A DNA stretch of 64,000 nucleotides from Pseudomonadota bacterium (GCA_023410905.1 JAEYPL010000064.1:62001-126000), one strand, 5' to 3'. Numbered from the stretch's first letter, positions 44,955 through 54,838 are shown. Notes: generated by a model from the sequence alone, not told the origin. Made by a program: numbers and translations.

Positions 44955-45134
44955 TGCGCCCTCAGTAGAAATATATCCCGCCGCTCCGCGCGTATGTGCC
45001 CCCCGCTTAGAACATTATCGCGAATGCAAAGACGGCCATTGAATAAGTTGCGATCATAGAAGGTTGGTGAAGCCTACGTGTTCGCACCGCTGGTCAGCGA
45101 TGCGCAGCGTGAATGGCAGCCGCTTCGCAGGACA
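44955..45134. other. Divergent region between cysH and the ssu leader
   Basis: The divergent gap between cysH and ssuA spans 44955-45435 (481 bases). It must contain promoters for both operons. The first 180 bases hold no supported gene; a 40-codon Cys-rich frame follows. Confidence 0.4.
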
Positions 45135-45257
45135 ATGAGAATCTCAGCCGCGAATATCGACGCGCACCTGCCGATCGATCATATTGCCGCAACGAACCGC
45201 TTCGAGCATCACCACAGCGATTGGTGTTCCTTCTGTCCATGCGGCGCCAATACTTAG
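45135..45257 (+). CDS. Cysteine-rich short frame upstream of ssuA (possible leader)
   Basis: A 40-codon frame ending HHHSDWCSFCPCGANT, with all three cysteines in the last ten residues. It precedes ssuA by 178 bases on the same strand, the same arrangement as the short frame before sbp. The ribosome site is weak (AGGA with only 2 bases of spacing), and the frame stays open upstream to 45060, so the true start is uncertain. A cysteine-sensing role is inference. Confidence 0.35.
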   Translation: MRISAANIDAHLPIDHIAATNRFEHHHSDWCSFCPCGANT

Positions 45258-45435
45258 GTGCTCCTTCGGTTCGTAGGCGACGATGCCTATTCCACTGCTT
45301 CGACCGGATTGGAAAAGAGAAACCGCGCGCGGGAAATCGCATTCAATAAGCTACGCAGAAATTGTTTGTTTGGCTCCGATCGGCTCCTGTCTAGCTTCGC
45401 TGCACGTCAACGATCATGCGACTGTGGAGCAAGAA

Positions 45436-46416
45436 ATGGCCGGACACTCACGCAGACAATTCCTGGGAGCTGCAGCATCGGTTGCGGGCGCTGCCAACTT
45501 CCCTGCAATCTTGAGCGGAGGTGCGCGAGCGTCTGCAAAGGCACCGAAGGAGTTCAAGGTCGGCTGGCAGAAGGGATCCGCGATCCTGGTGCTCGCGAAG
45601 CACAACCAGGTTTTCGAGAAGCGCCTGAAGTCGCTCGGCGTCGAAAGTGTGAAGTGGGTCGAATTCCAGTTCGGCCCGCCGCTTCTGGAGGGCTTGGGTC
45701 TTGGCGCGGTCGATATTGGCGCGGTCGGCGATACACCGCCTATTTTCGCTCAAGTCGCCGGCGCCAAGCTCGTCTACGCCGCGACGACGCCGGCCTCGCA
45801 GAACGCGATCCTGGTTCCCAAGGACTCGCCGATAAAGACAGTCGCCGATCTCAAGGGAAAACGCGTCGCCTTCGGTAAGGGATCGAGCTCGCACAACGTC
45901 ACGGTGCGCGCCCTCGCCCATGCAGGCCTTACGCCCAAAGACATCACGGAAGTTTATCTCGCGCCTGCCGATGCGACAGCAGCTTTCAATGGCGGCCGTG
46001 TAGATGCCTGGACGGTGTGGGATCCGTACTACGCAATTGCCGAGCAGAAGTATAATGCGCGCGTCCTGATCGACACCAAGGCCGATCATCTCAAGAGCCA
46101 CTCTTACTGGCTGGCGAACCGGACTTTTGCGGAGAGCTATCCGGCGGTCCTCGCGGGGGCGCTCGAGGAAGTCGGCAAGCTGGTGGATTGGGCAGGCAAC
46201 AGCCGCAAGGAGTTCGCCGAGTTCTACGCGAAGGAGACCGGCGTCGAGCTTGAGCCGATCCGTTCTGCATTCCAGCGCTCCGAATATGCCTGGGGGCCAC
46301 TGACGGATGCGCACATCAAATCGCAGCAGGATCTAGCGAAGACCTTCCATGACCTCGGGATTGTGCCGAAGCAGATCGATCCAAGTCAGATCGTATGGAA
46401 GGCGCCGGTACTATGA
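45436..46416 (+). CDS. ssuA: Aliphatic sulfonate ABC transporter substrate-binding protein
   Basis: 326 residues from the ATG at 45436 (MAGHSRRQFLGAAASVAGAA), a twin-arginine signal, with GGAG upstream; the longer frame from 45283 puts the signal in the middle and is rejected. SsuA features: KEFKVGWQKGSAILVLAKHN, GLGAVDIGAVGDTPPIFAQV, DLKGKRVAFGKGSSSHNVTV and AWTVWDPYYAIAE. It binds alkanesulfonates in the periplasm. ATGA overlap with ssuC. Confidence 0.9.
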   Translation: MAGHSRRQFLGAAASVAGAANFPAILSGGARASAKAPKEFKVGWQKGSAILVLAKHNQVFEKRLKSLGVESVKWVEFQFGPPLLEGLGLGAVDIGAVGDTPPIFAQVAGAKLVYAATTPASQNAILVPKDSPIKTVADLKGKRVAFGKGSSSHNVTVRALAHAGLTPKDITEVYLAPADATAAFNGGRVDAWTVWDPYYAIAEQKYNARVLIDTKADHLKSHSYWLANRTFAESYPAVLAGALEEVGKLVDWAGNSRKEFAEFYAKETGVELEPIRSAFQRSEYAWGPLTDAHIKSQQDLAKTFHDLGIVPKQIDPSQIVWKAPVL

Positions 46417-47273
46417 CAACGAGCACCAGTGGTGTTCTGCCGGTCGAGGCGCAACAGAATCATGCTGTGCCTCGACGTGATCTACCAGTGTGGTTGAAGG
46501 CGCTGCGTGTCAGGATCGCGGACGCCGGCGCAGGCTGGGTGCTGCCGATCGGCCTGCTTGCAGTTTGGGAGGCGGCGGCGCGCTTAGGCTTCATGGCCGA
46601 GACCATTCTGCCAGCACCGAGTGCGGTGTTGCTGGCAGGATGGACCTTGCTTCTGAAAGGCGAACTGTTCACGCATATTGGCGTCAGCGGCGCACGGGCT
46701 CTGGCCGGATTTGCGGTCGGCGGCTTGATCGGCTTCGGTCTCGGCCTCGCGAATGGGCTCTCCGCGGTGAGCCGCAAGTTCACCGACACGACACTACAGA
46801 TGATCCGCAACGTGCCGCACCTCGCCCTCGTGCCGCTAGTGATCATCTGGTTCGGCATCGATGAAGAAGCGAAGCTCTTCCTCGTCGCGCTCGGCGTTTT
46901 CTTCCCGATCTATGTGAACACGCTACTAGGTATCCTGACGGTCGATCCACAGCTCATCGAGATGGGTCGCGCCTACGGCATGTCGAACGCGACGCTATTC
47001 CGCCGCGTGCTCCTGCCTGGCGCACTGCCATCGATCTTCGTCGGCGTACGCTACGGTCTCGGCATCATGTGGCTGACATTGATCGTTGCGGAGACCATCG
47101 CGGCTTCGTCCGGCCTTGGCTACATGGCGATGCAGGCGCGAGAGTTCCTCCTGGTCGACGTCGTCGTACTGGCGATCATCATCTATGCCCTGCTCGGCAA
47201 GCTGGCGGACAGTGTCGCGCGCGCACTCGAGCGGCGCAGCCTGCAGTGGCACCCATCATTCCGCGTGAACTGA
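46413..47273 (+). CDS. ssuC: Aliphatic sulfonate ABC transporter permease
   Basis: 286 residues from the ATG at 46413, overlapping the ssuA stop. Six helices and the SsuC/TauC motifs [20 protein letters not shown], then [20 protein letters not shown] as the EAA loop, and [19 protein letters not shown]. This shows what the relic at 7619-8172 would have looked like when intact. Confidence 0.9.
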   Translation: MTTSTSGVLPVEAQQNHAVPRRDLPVWLKALRVRIADAGAGWVLPIGLLAVWEAAARLGFMAETILPAPSAVLLAGWTLLLKGELFTHIGVSGARALAGFAVGGLIGFGLGLANGLSAVSRKFTDTTLQMIRNVPHLALVPLVIIWFGIDEEAKLFLVALGVFFPIYVNTLLGILTVDPQLIEMGRAYGMSNATLFRRVLLPGALPSIFVGVRYGLGIMWLTLIVAETIAASSGLGYMAMQAREFLLVDVVVLAIIIYALLGKLADSVARALERRSLQWHPSFRVN

Positions 47274-47284
47274 GAGGACGCGAC

Positions 47285-48058
47285 ATGAGCACACCTCACG
47301 ATCGGAGCGACGGCGCGCAACTTCGCCTCTCCGGTGTTGGTCGCGATTTCGGGCCGAACACGGTTCTGCGCAGCGTCGATCTGCAGGTGTCTGCAGGCCA
47401 GTTCGTCGCCGTCATTGGGCGCAGCGGTTGCGGCAAGAGCACGCTGCTGCGCCTGCTCGCTCACCTTGACCAGCCTACACGCGGGCAGATCTCTCTAGGG
47501 GTAGGTGAGATGGCTGGCGGCACGCGCCTGATGTTCCAAGAGCCGCGACTTCTGCCATGGGCACGCGTCGTCGAGAATGTCGAGGTCGGCGTGTCGGATA
47601 GCGATAAGGCGACCTCACGGCGCGAGCGGGCACAGGAGCTGCTCACTGAAGTCGGCCTCGCTGGTCGGGCAGACGATTGGCCGGGCGTGCTTTCCGGCGG
47701 CCAGCGCCAGCGCGTCGCGCTCGCGCGAGCCCTCGCCAGCCACCCGCAACTGCTGCTGCTCGACGAACCACTCGGCGCCCTCGATGCGTTGACCCGCATC
47801 GAGATGCAGCGCCTGATCGAACGCCTCTGGCAGGATCAGGGTTTCACGGCCGTGCTCGTGACGCACGATGTCAGCGAGGCGCTGACGCTGGCTGATCGGG
47901 TTATTTTGATCGATCGGGGCGAGATCGCGCTCGACCTTAGTGTTGATCTGCCGCGTTCACGCCGGCGCGATAATCCGGAGATCGGCGCGCTCGAGGAGCA
48001 GATCTTGTCTCACCTATTCGATGGGGGAGAAGCGAACGTCGGCACAGCTGCTGCCTAG
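47285..48058 (+). CDS. ssuB: Aliphatic sulfonate ABC transporter ATP-binding protein
   Basis: 257 residues from the ATG at 47285 with GAGAGGA upstream. Walker [10 protein letters not shown], signature [16 protein letters not shown], Walker [14 protein letters not shown]-loop [11 protein letters not shown]. It completes the SsuACB importer. The open frame to 47069 lies inside ssuC. Confidence 0.9.
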   Translation: MSTPHDRSDGAQLRLSGVGRDFGPNTVLRSVDLQVSAGQFVAVIGRSGCGKSTLLRLLAHLDQPTRGQISLGVGEMAGGTRLMFQEPRLLPWARVVENVEVGVSDSDKATSRRERAQELLTEVGLAGRADDWPGVLSGGQRQRVALARALASHPQLLLLDEPLGALDALTRIEMQRLIERLWQDQGFTAVLVTHDVSEALTLADRVILIDRGEIALDLSVDLPRSRRRDNPEIGALEEQILSHLFDGGEANVGTAAA

Positions 48059-48575
48059 CGTCGCAATCGAGCTTTAAGGCTGGTTGGGTTTTGAAAGCAT
48101 CGCCTGACGAGCAACATGCCGCTTGAGCTTGCCCTTCGTGGCGATCCTCGCCTTCCACAAAACTGGCCCATGCGAAGCGTCCCTGATGGATTGCAGGAAG
48201 CATGGACTGATTTGCTCTTTTCACACACTCACGGGATATCGCGCACACCCTCGCTGGACCGCGATCAAGATAAAAGCACCGTGGGTCGGTAAGTGGCGCG
48301 GCGCTCCGAGTTTGATCCGCGCGTGGCTGGCTAACGGCAAAAATGCGCAACATCGCATGGTCACTCGACCCTGGTCCCTCATCACTGCAGCCTCGCTCCA
48401 ACGCCACCTTAGGGCCTAATCGTGGTGCCGCGCAGCGTTCCCCCACTTTCCGCATCGATATATTCATGTAACTATATCGAGATCACGGCCAGGCGCAGTG
48501 AACGAGCCTTGCGAAATTGCCGAGGCTATGAGGCGTTGAGGCCACCGATCGCCTGCCTGTTGGAGACCAACCACA
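48059..48575. other. Intergenic region downstream of ssuB, no supported gene
   Basis: 517 bases. A plus-strand frame (48123-48419, with MDCRKHGLICSFHTL in the middle) has no ribosome site or family likeness, and an overlapping minus-strand frame covers the same bases. Given the relic that follows, this is probably decayed sequence. Confidence 0.4.
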
Positions 48576-48803
48576 ATGAACGCTCAAGCTCCGATCAACT
48601 ATCCTGATCTCTTCTTCATTGACGGAAAATGGACCAAGCCATCGAGCGCGTCCAAGATCACTGTCCTGAACTCCGCAACCGAGGAGCTGTTTGCCGAGGT
48701 CGCGGAGGCACAAGAGGCCGACATCAACCGGGCTGTCGCTGCTGCGCGCAAGGCCTTTGACCATGCCCCCTGGCCACGCATGCCTCATGCCGAGCGGGCC
48801 GGA
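48576..48803 (+). pseudogene. Aldehyde dehydrogenase 5-prime fragment
   Basis: The ATG at 48576 follows GGAG. About 75 residues match the start of aldehyde dehydrogenases: PDLFFIDGKWTKPSSASKIT, then VLNSATEELFAEVAEAQEAD and AARKAFDHAPWPRMPHAERA. The catalytic domain is absent; the frame then runs through foreign sequence to 49004. A deletion joined it to an IalB-like end. Confidence 0.8.
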
Positions 48804-48930
48804 TATCCGGAACGCCAAGGCCATGACCATCACGGTCACGCCGTCTGGCGGCGGCGAGCCCGTGGCGCTTGCCGTGGGGCTCGACGGATGCGCGGAAGCC
48901 CTCAACCGGGTCACGGAGCTTGCGAAATAG
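48797..48930 (+). pseudogene. 3-prime fragment of an IalB-like gene
   Basis: In the frame one base off the aldehyde dehydrogenase, the sequence reads PDIRNAKAMTITVTPSGGG, then PVALAVGLDGCAEALNRVTE and ends LAK. This resembles the C-terminus of invasion-associated locus B (IalB) proteins, which end with a GF-x-AAL-x-R-x-x-EL pattern. No start is present. Only the last 40-45 residues remain. Confidence 0.55.
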
Positions 48931-49000
48931 CGCCTCAGGCCGCCATGCTTCTCGGGACTGCTACGGCTCCGCCAAACCGGCGCGCACTGCCGGAGGAGGC

Positions 49001-49765
49001 CTAGAATTTGTAGCTCACCCCAATTCTCCCGACATCGATTGACGTATCGCGCCAGTAGAAAGTGACAGTCGTATTCGGAAACACCGCGTTATTGCGCGTG
49101 AGCTGCTCCGCTCCGCCGAAATCAAAATGCAGGTACTCGGCGCGAAAAATCCAGCTGTCTGCAAACGCCCATTCCATTCCAGCGCCGGCGACCCATCCCA
49201 TCTGCGTTTGGGAGAATGATGCGCTATTGCAATTGGGGCATAGCGAAAAGAACTGATCCAGTCCGGTGTACTTCACGCTTTGCCAAGCGGCTCCCCCGGT
49301 AACATAGAGCAAGGTGGTTGGCGCGATGGCGAAGCCGAGACGTCCGCGCACGCTTGCAATCCAATTGACCTCACGGTTCCAAGAAATCTCGCCGGTCGCG
49401 ATCACGGTCCCGTCGACGAAGCGGTTCTGGTCGCTTGCCGAGCCGTCAAGTCCAGCCCAGGTGAAGTCCGCTTCGACGCCGGCAAGCCACGACGGTGCGA
49501 CTGTCCAATTGAACCCGCCGTGAATGCTCGTCTGGACGCTGCTGTCCGTCAGTCTCCCGGCTCCCGGGGCCTGGCCGCAAATCGTGCATGTTGTCCGCAC
49601 ATCCTGGCTCGACCATGTGCCGCCCATGGCCACGCCGATGTAGAGGCCGCTCCAGTCGTAAGCTGGAGTGACCGTCGTGCTCCTGATCGGCGTTTGGGCC
49701 TCCGCCGGAGAAATACAGAAACCTAGGAGGGTTGCGATGGAAGCCGCAGTCCGCCACCAAGTCAT
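49001..49765 (-). CDS. Outer membrane beta-barrel protein, Omp25/31-like
   Basis: 254 residues from the ATG at 49765. A signal peptide ends SPAEAQ, followed by YDWSGLYIGVAMGGTWSSQD, the typical first strand of Omp25/31-type porin-family proteins. Repeating amphipathic strands follow (VNWIASVRGRLGFAIAPTTL), and the protein ends in phenylalanine (IDVGRIGVSYKF), the outer-membrane insertion signal. Four cysteines in two CxxC pairs (TCTIC, CPNC) are unusual for this family. Confidence 0.86.
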   Translation of the reverse strand: MTWWRTAASIATLLGFCISPAEAQTPIRSTTVTPAYDWSGLYIGVAMGGTWSSQDVRTTCTICGQAPGAGRLTDSSVQTSIHGGFNWTVAPSWLAGVEADFTWAGLDGSASDQNRFVDGTVIATGEISWNREVNWIASVRGRLGFAIAPTTLLYVTGGAAWQSVKYTGLDQFFSLCPNCNSASFSQTQMGWVAGAGMEWAFADSWIFRAEYLHFDFGGAEQLTRNNAVFPNTTVTFYWRDTSIDVGRIGVSYKF

Positions 49766-49960
49766 GCCTATATGTCCCCCCGCATTTGGATGTGCCACTT
49801 TCGGGATGCAAATATAGGCGTGGAAGTGAATCGTGGCTTGGTTTGGAACGAAGCGAATTTTGTCCTAAAGCGAAGTGGGTGCGACCGCGAGATCAATTCG
49901 CGCTTATTCCACATAGACTGGGACGCTTAGGCCACATCTTCGCCGACGCAATCCTGTCGT

Positions 49961-51487
49961 TCATCGATGCGGTTTGTGCACCTCCGTTTCCCAACGCTTC
50001 GCGAATCCGCTTCTGCGCTCCGCGTTGGTCCACACGAGTGGGGGACAGCGGGCAATGGGACGACATTCCCCTGCCAAGCACAACTGGCCAGTCTTTCCTG
50101 AGATCTCAATTTTGCCGACACCCTGCGAGTCCAGCCCCTGAGCCGGCGCGCCGGCGAAGATCTGACAGGTCAGGTCCGGTGCGCACCGCAAATGCAGGAT
50201 CGTTTGGGGCGGCTCGGCGCTTTCAACTTGGAAAAAGACGATCAATCCATCACCGTTGATCGTGATAGGCCCTCTCATGCATCGCTCTCGGGTGATCTCG
50301 GGCGCATCCGAGGGATCGAAATTCGCGAACCATAGACCAGCGAAGCTTTCAGGCAGTCTCGTGGCTGCAAGCCTGGCCCACATGATCCCCTCGACACTGC
50401 CAATGCTGAAGATGCGGTGACCATCGGGTCCGAAGGTGACCGAATTGACAGCATAGAGATGGCCCTTCATCTCGGCGACAGTGCTGCCACTGTCGGTATC
50501 GAAGACGCGAACGCCGCGATCGTCAGATGCCGTGGCGACGCGTTTGCCGTCGGGGCTGAAGGCCGCATCATTCACGCCACCTTCGTGTCCTTTCAAGATG
50601 ACGATCTCGCGGCCTGAAGCAGCGTCGAAGATGCGCGCTTCCTTGCCGGCGCCGATGACGATTCGCGCGCCGTCCACACTGAAGGCGGCCGAGACGACCT
50701 GCGACGCCTGCTTGAGGACAAGCATCGCGCGGCCGTTTGCGGCATCCCAGACACGCGCGGTGTTGTCGCTGGAGGCGGTGATAATACGCTTACCGTCCAA
50801 GCTGTAGCGGGCCTTCGTCAGTTTACTCGTATGGCCCTTAAGGACTGCAATTTCGCGGCCCGTGGTTGAGTCCCAGATATGGCTCAGGCCGTCCCAGCCC
50901 GTCGTGACGAGTTGTCTTCCGTCGGGACTGAAGACGACAGAAGTCATGAGGGATGGAGGCTGGAAGCCGGCACGCTCGCGGCCGTCCGCGACATTCCAAA
51001 TGCGCACGATCCCGTTGTTGGTCGCCGTGGCGAGACTCGCACCATCTGGACTGAGAACGACGGAAACCACGTGCGACGTGTGTTCGATCGTGATGAGTTC
51101 GCGACCGTCGGCAAGATCCCAGATGCGCACCCTCCGGTCGCTGGATGCCGTGACGAGGCGAGTGCCGTCCGGGCTAAACGCGAGAAAGCCAACGAGATCG
51201 TCATCCTTGCCGAGCGAAGTAGGCACGGGAAGCGATGCTGTTTGACGACCGCTAGCCGTGTCGCAGATACGGACGATGCGCCCTTCGGTAGCGATGGCTG
51301 CTCGTGATCCGTCGTTGCTGAATGCGACAGATGAGATGGTTACGCTCGCGCCTGCTCTCGTATCCGGCACTCCACAGAAGGTGAACTTGCGCATGGCGTA
51401 GAATTCATTCGCACTGACAACGCCGATCGGAGAGGCGGCGCACAACAGTACAACGGCAAGCTTTGTCGCCGCTTTCAGGGACATCAT
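49961..51487 (-). CDS. Secreted WD40-repeat protein with Cys-rich C-terminal domain
   Basis: 508 residues. A signal peptide ends VVSAN, so the protein is probably periplasmic. Eight WD40-like repeats occupy roughly residues 45-385 (for example FSPDGTRLVTASSDRRVRIW). The last 120 residues carry six or more cysteines (RERCMRGPITINGDG, LRCAPDLTCQIF, LCLAGECRPIARC) and look like a small disulfide-bonded domain. It is unrelated in length to the 1001-residue WD40 protein at 56026 but shares the repeat style. Role unknown; it stands alone. Confidence 0.82.
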   Translation of the reverse strand: MMSLKAATKLAVVLLCAASPIGVVSANEFYAMRKFTFCGVPDTRAGASVTISSVAFSNDGSRAAIATEGRIVRICDTASGRQTASLPVPTSLGKDDDLVGFLAFSPDGTRLVTASSDRRVRIWDLADGRELITIEHTSHVVSVVLSPDGASLATATNNGIVRIWNVADGRERAGFQPPSLMTSVVFSPDGRQLVTTGWDGLSHIWDSTTGREIAVLKGHTSKLTKARYSLDGKRIITASSDNTARVWDAANGRAMLVLKQASQVVSAAFSVDGARIVIGAGKEARIFDAASGREIVILKGHEGGVNDAAFSPDGKRVATASDDRGVRVFDTDSGSTVAEMKGHLYAVNSVTFGPDGHRIFSIGSVEGIMWARLAATRLPESFAGLWFANFDPSDAPEITRERCMRGPITINGDGLIVFFQVESAEPPQTILHLRCAPDLTCQIFAGAPAQGLDSQGVGKIEISGKTGQLCLAGECRPIARCPPLVWTNAERRSGFAKRWETEVHKPHR

Positions 51488-51704
51488 CTGCTGCTCTCCG
51501 GGATCACGCCGCGTTACCGCACGGAAAATAGCTAAGTGGCCAATGCGGAGCTTGGGTGAAAGCGAACTGAGGCTTGGGCCTCAGCGAATCGTTCTTCTCG
51601 AAGAGTGGCAGTGGCGCCCGAAGAGGAGCAGAATACTTCCCGAGGCGACTTAAGCGCCAATGACGCACTATGATGCTATCCGCACGCGTTCGAGGATGAG
51701 GCCA

Positions 51705-52178
51705 ATGCACTGTATCAACCTGTTTGCGCTTGCTGCTGCCGCGAGCTTGCTGGCTATTGCATCAGCGGGTGCTGAAAACCTCAGTGGCTGGAAATGGAGC
51801 GTATCGGGTGACGACACGCTCCCCTATCTTGTCTTCGAGAATGCAGCGCGCGACGAAAGCCGCTTTGTCCTGATCTGCGACAACCAGAGAGAAGAAGCGA
51901 GTGTAACGGTTGCGGTTGCAGACAAGCAGGCCCGACACGGGCAGCCAGTTAGGATCGATCTGATCGGCAACGGGCAATCGGTAGCAATGAAAGGAAGAAT
52001 AGCGACCGACAACGGCGTCTACGGTCACGCACAGAATGTTCCGTACAAGACGTTGGTCACGTTGTTGCGCCAGCCCGGTCCTCTAACGCTTGAGCTCAAT
52101 GGGAGAACCTACATGTTGGCGGAAAGGGATCGCTTAAAGCAACTCGATACTTTCGCCGATATCTGCAAGTTGAGATGA
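51705..52178 (+). CDS. Secreted hypothetical protein
   Basis: 157 residues from the ATG at 51705, which has GAGGATGAGG upstream; an ATG at 51696 directly abuts the same purine stretch. A signal peptide ends SAGAEN. The mature part is beta-rich with two cysteines (VLICDNQ and DICKLR) that may form one disulfide joining the ends. No family recognised. Confidence 0.7.
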   Translation: MHCINLFALAAAASLLAIASAGAENLSGWKWSVSGDDTLPYLVFENAARDESRFVLICDNQREEASVTVAVADKQARHGQPVRIDLIGNGQSVAMKGRIATDNGVYGHAQNVPYKTLVTLLRQPGPLTLELNGRTYMLAERDRLKQLDTFADICKLR

Positions 52179-52251
52179 CGGCGAGATAGTGCCGCGGCGG
52201 TGAGCGCCGGAGGATGCGTGAAGTCGCACGTCTTTCGGGTCTCGATCTCTC

Positions 52252-53229
52252 TCAGGTGGCTTTGCTGCGCGGGCCGATGCGGGCTCTTACATCGGACGGG
52301 GTCTCACCGTAGAGGCGTCGAAAAGACTTGTTGAAATGAGACAAGTCGCCGAAGCCGCAATCGATGGCGATCGCGCTGATCGGTTGAGACGATGTGGCGG
52401 GATCGCTCAGGCGGCGGTGTGCAAGAGCAAGCCGCGATTGCAGAAGAAACGCGGAGAACGTTCTGCCTTCTCGCTCGAATAGGATCTGGACGTATCGTGG
52501 CGTGACCCCCTGCGCGTCGGCCACATCCTGCACGGAAAATGACGCATCACCAAGCTGGGCGAGAGCCTGCTTCTTGATGGCGTCAAGGCGGGCAGCAGGG
52601 AGGCCTCGCGCGGAGGCCAGCTCCGCAGCATCACCCGTGGCGCCTAGTGAAAGTGCAACCAAATCGTATATGTGGAGAACCATGACGCGCTGCAAATCTG
52701 CATCGGCCTTGTCATGCTCGGCGCGAAGCGTTTCCAGATAACGCCTTAGCAGACGTAATGCACCCGCTTCCGCAGGGACCGGTCGCATGAACGCATCTTC
52801 GACATTGGGGATGAGCGGCTTGATAGCCGCTCGCGGCGCCTTCAATGTCACATGCTGGATGGGAAGCGCATTTTCAACCACGGCCTTGTCCGCGCACGAC
52901 ATCAGCACCGCCGGCCCGGCATCGACCGTCATCTCCTTGCCGAGATGGCGGAACTTGCCAGGGCTCGTCGCCCACACAAAGAGGCAATCGTCGTCGGATT
53001 TTCCGAGGTCGCGGCCTTTTTCAAAGCGATGCGCGCTGTTGCTGCCCCACATCACACTAGCGCCGGGAAACATGCGCAACTCGATCTCGGCGCGACATTC
53101 CTCTCCAAGCGGCGTGATGTCCATGTTGGCGACACCACGACCGAACATCTCGCGAAACATCACAAGCCGGTCACGTTCGGGGAAATGAGCCGTAGAGAAC
53201 CGCAAGGTCGATGGCAGACTAGGCGTCAT
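52252..53229 (-). CDS. AraC-family transcriptional regulator
   Basis: 325 residues. The N-terminal 190 residues look like the cupin-like AraC-binding domain. The C-terminal 100 residues hold two helix-turn-helix units: FSVQDVADAQGVTPRYVQIL and ISAIAIDCGFGDLSHFNKSF, then RRLYGETPSDVRA. It converges on the hypothetical gene at 51705 and has no obvious operon partner, so its target is unknown. Confidence 0.88.
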   Translation of the reverse strand: MTPSLPSTLRFSTAHFPERDRLVMFREMFGRGVANMDITPLGEECRAEIELRMFPGASVMWGSNSAHRFEKGRDLGKSDDDCLFVWATSPGKFRHLGKEMTVDAGPAVLMSCADKAVVENALPIQHVTLKAPRAAIKPLIPNVEDAFMRPVPAEAGALRLLRRYLETLRAEHDKADADLQRVMVLHIYDLVALSLGATGDAAELASARGLPAARLDAIKKQALAQLGDASFSVQDVADAQGVTPRYVQILFEREGRTFSAFLLQSRLALAHRRLSDPATSSQPISAIAIDCGFGDLSHFNKSFRRLYGETPSDVRARIGPRSKAT

Positions 53230-53375
53230 CTGGCGTTCCCATTCAACCTGATAATAGCGATGTCACAGGACGAAACGATTGCCGACGTCGCCGAGGGGGA
53301 GAGATGATTGGCAAAGTTCACTATGCCCGCAACGTGACGCTTCCAGCAGCTTACGTCACAATCTACAGGCGGCGA

Positions 53376-53942
53376 TCACTCCCGGTGCTCCAGCCACAAC
53401 GCCTGCCGTGCGGTGACGTCCAGCATGCAACCGATCTCGAGTGGGCCGATCGAGCCGCCTTCATTGTCGAGCCCCGGCATCCTACATCTCTTTTCACGCC
53501 ACCGCAGCCACGCGCGTTGTGTTTCTCGCAGCGCCTTGACGAGCCTCGGTGAGGCATCCTTCAATGCATCTCGGTAAGCGCGATTGAGGCGTTCGTTCCA
53601 AACAGCCCATTCGCGTGTGGTGCAATTGACCATTCCCATCGTCGAGGCGCCGCCCGGCTCGTCCTGGCACGGTATCGCGACAGCGCCGACGCAACTTTCC
53701 CGTTGGGTTGCGGAATCTCTTGCCGCCGCCGCCAGTCGACCTTCGGCCCCCGGCGGGTCTTTATCGATTTTCGATTGCGCCTCTTTTTCCGCATTTCGAG
53801 CGACGAGTTGGAGGCACGCTTCGACGGCAGTTCTATCCGCGGGCGTGGCCCGCGCTGTTTCCGCGTGTGCCGGCGCGGCTTTGTTGAGGATCGCCAGAGC
53901 TGCAGCCAGAAATAAAGTGCGCAACTGAGAACGCGATTTCAT
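53376..53942 (-). CDS. LprI-family (DUF1311) secreted protein
   Basis: 188 residues from the ATG at 53942. A signal peptide ends PAHAET. The LprI pattern is clear: cysteines at EACLQL, RESCVGAV, IPCQDEP and VNCTTREW, then NRAYRDALKD and ETQRAWLRWREKRC. Family members include lysozyme inhibitors. The longer frame to 53990 adds residues before the signal and is not favoured. Confidence 0.83.
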   Translation of the reverse strand: MKSRSQLRTLFLAAALAILNKAAPAHAETARATPADRTAVEACLQLVARNAEKEAQSKIDKDPPGAEGRLAAAARDSATQRESCVGAVAIPCQDEPGGASTMGMVNCTTREWAVWNERLNRAYRDALKDASPRLVKALRETQRAWLRWREKRCRMPGLDNEGGSIGPLEIGCMLDVTARQALWLEHRE

Positions 53943-54041
53943 GGAAGTCTTCCTTCCACATTTGGCGTGGGTGATTTCGGGCATTTGCATCTCGCCCTGT
54001 GGTCGCGGATTGACGCGAGTGATTGAGGCACGGCGGTTACA

Positions 54042-54740
54042 TTACTTCTCGGGCCGCTTATCTAACATGATCGTGTATGGCGGAGATTGGTGAGGTAACG
54101 CGTCCTTGGGCAGGGTCTCCTTTGTCTCCGCCCAGTAGATCAGCTCTGCTTTGCCCTTCTTGAAGCGCCATATGGCAAGTACGTTCTTGATGTCAGGCTG
54201 ATCGGGCGGCACGATCCTAGTCGAGATCATGAACTCGCCCGGTGGATAGGTTGCTGTGCCGGTCACGTCAAAAAAGGCGACGCCGCTGATCGAGCTGGTT
54301 TGTGCACGCGTCGACCAGCCTATATCGAGATCTTCGTAGAATGCGTCTGTCCTCAGCGTCGACCCGTCGGCGCGTGGATAGGGCAGCACGATCCTCACAG
54401 CGTTCCGCCCGCGCGCGTCATCGGCGAGATAGTAGACCGTACTGTAGAACTGATCCGGGTCGTCATGCGGAGTGCGGACATGGCCGCTGTCGTCGCGGTG
54501 CGGCAGAGGCGTGATATTGCGGGCATTCTCCGGACAGCCGATCCTGAACATCCTTCGTTTCCCGACATGCCATAAGCCGGGCTCGCGCAAAGTGCGTTGG
54601 CGTGGACCGACACAGGTGTGCAGCTTTGCGATCGGAGATGGCAGTTCGTGGCGATAGACGTAGATCGGCCCGCTCGCGGAAGCGGTCGATGGAAGCGCCG
54701 CAAGGGCGAGGCTCAAGACAATTGCAGCCAGAACGATCAT
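54042..54740 (-). CDS. Secreted hypothetical protein
   Basis: 232 residues with a signal peptide ending ASASG. Mature protein has two cysteines (LHTCVGPRQ and RIGCPENA) and beta-rich segments such as GVAFFDVTGTATYPPGEFMI. No family recognised. It diverges from the gene at 54941 across 200 bases. Confidence 0.72.
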   Translation of the reverse strand: MIVLAAIVLSLALAALPSTASASGPIYVYRHELPSPIAKLHTCVGPRQRTLREPGLWHVGKRRMFRIGCPENARNITPLPHRDDSGHVRTPHDDPDQFYSTVYYLADDARGRNAVRIVLPYPRADGSTLRTDAFYEDLDIGWSTRAQTSSISGVAFFDVTGTATYPPGEFMISTRIVPPDQPDIKNVLAIWRFKKGKAELIYWAETKETLPKDALPHQSPPYTIMLDKRPEK

Positions 54741-54838
54741 TGGAGCCTCCTTCTCAGGCTTCGTCGCAGAAACCGGATCTGAGGTTCATGGAGCATCGCA
54801 TCAGCTCAAAAATCCACAGCGTAACAACTTTACTTGAA

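Noticed and set aside
48123..48419. A 98-residue plus-strand frame with cysteines as a possible leader or small gene
   Set aside because: No ribosome site, no family likeness, overlapped by a longer minus-strand frame. Its cysteines are not clustered at the end.
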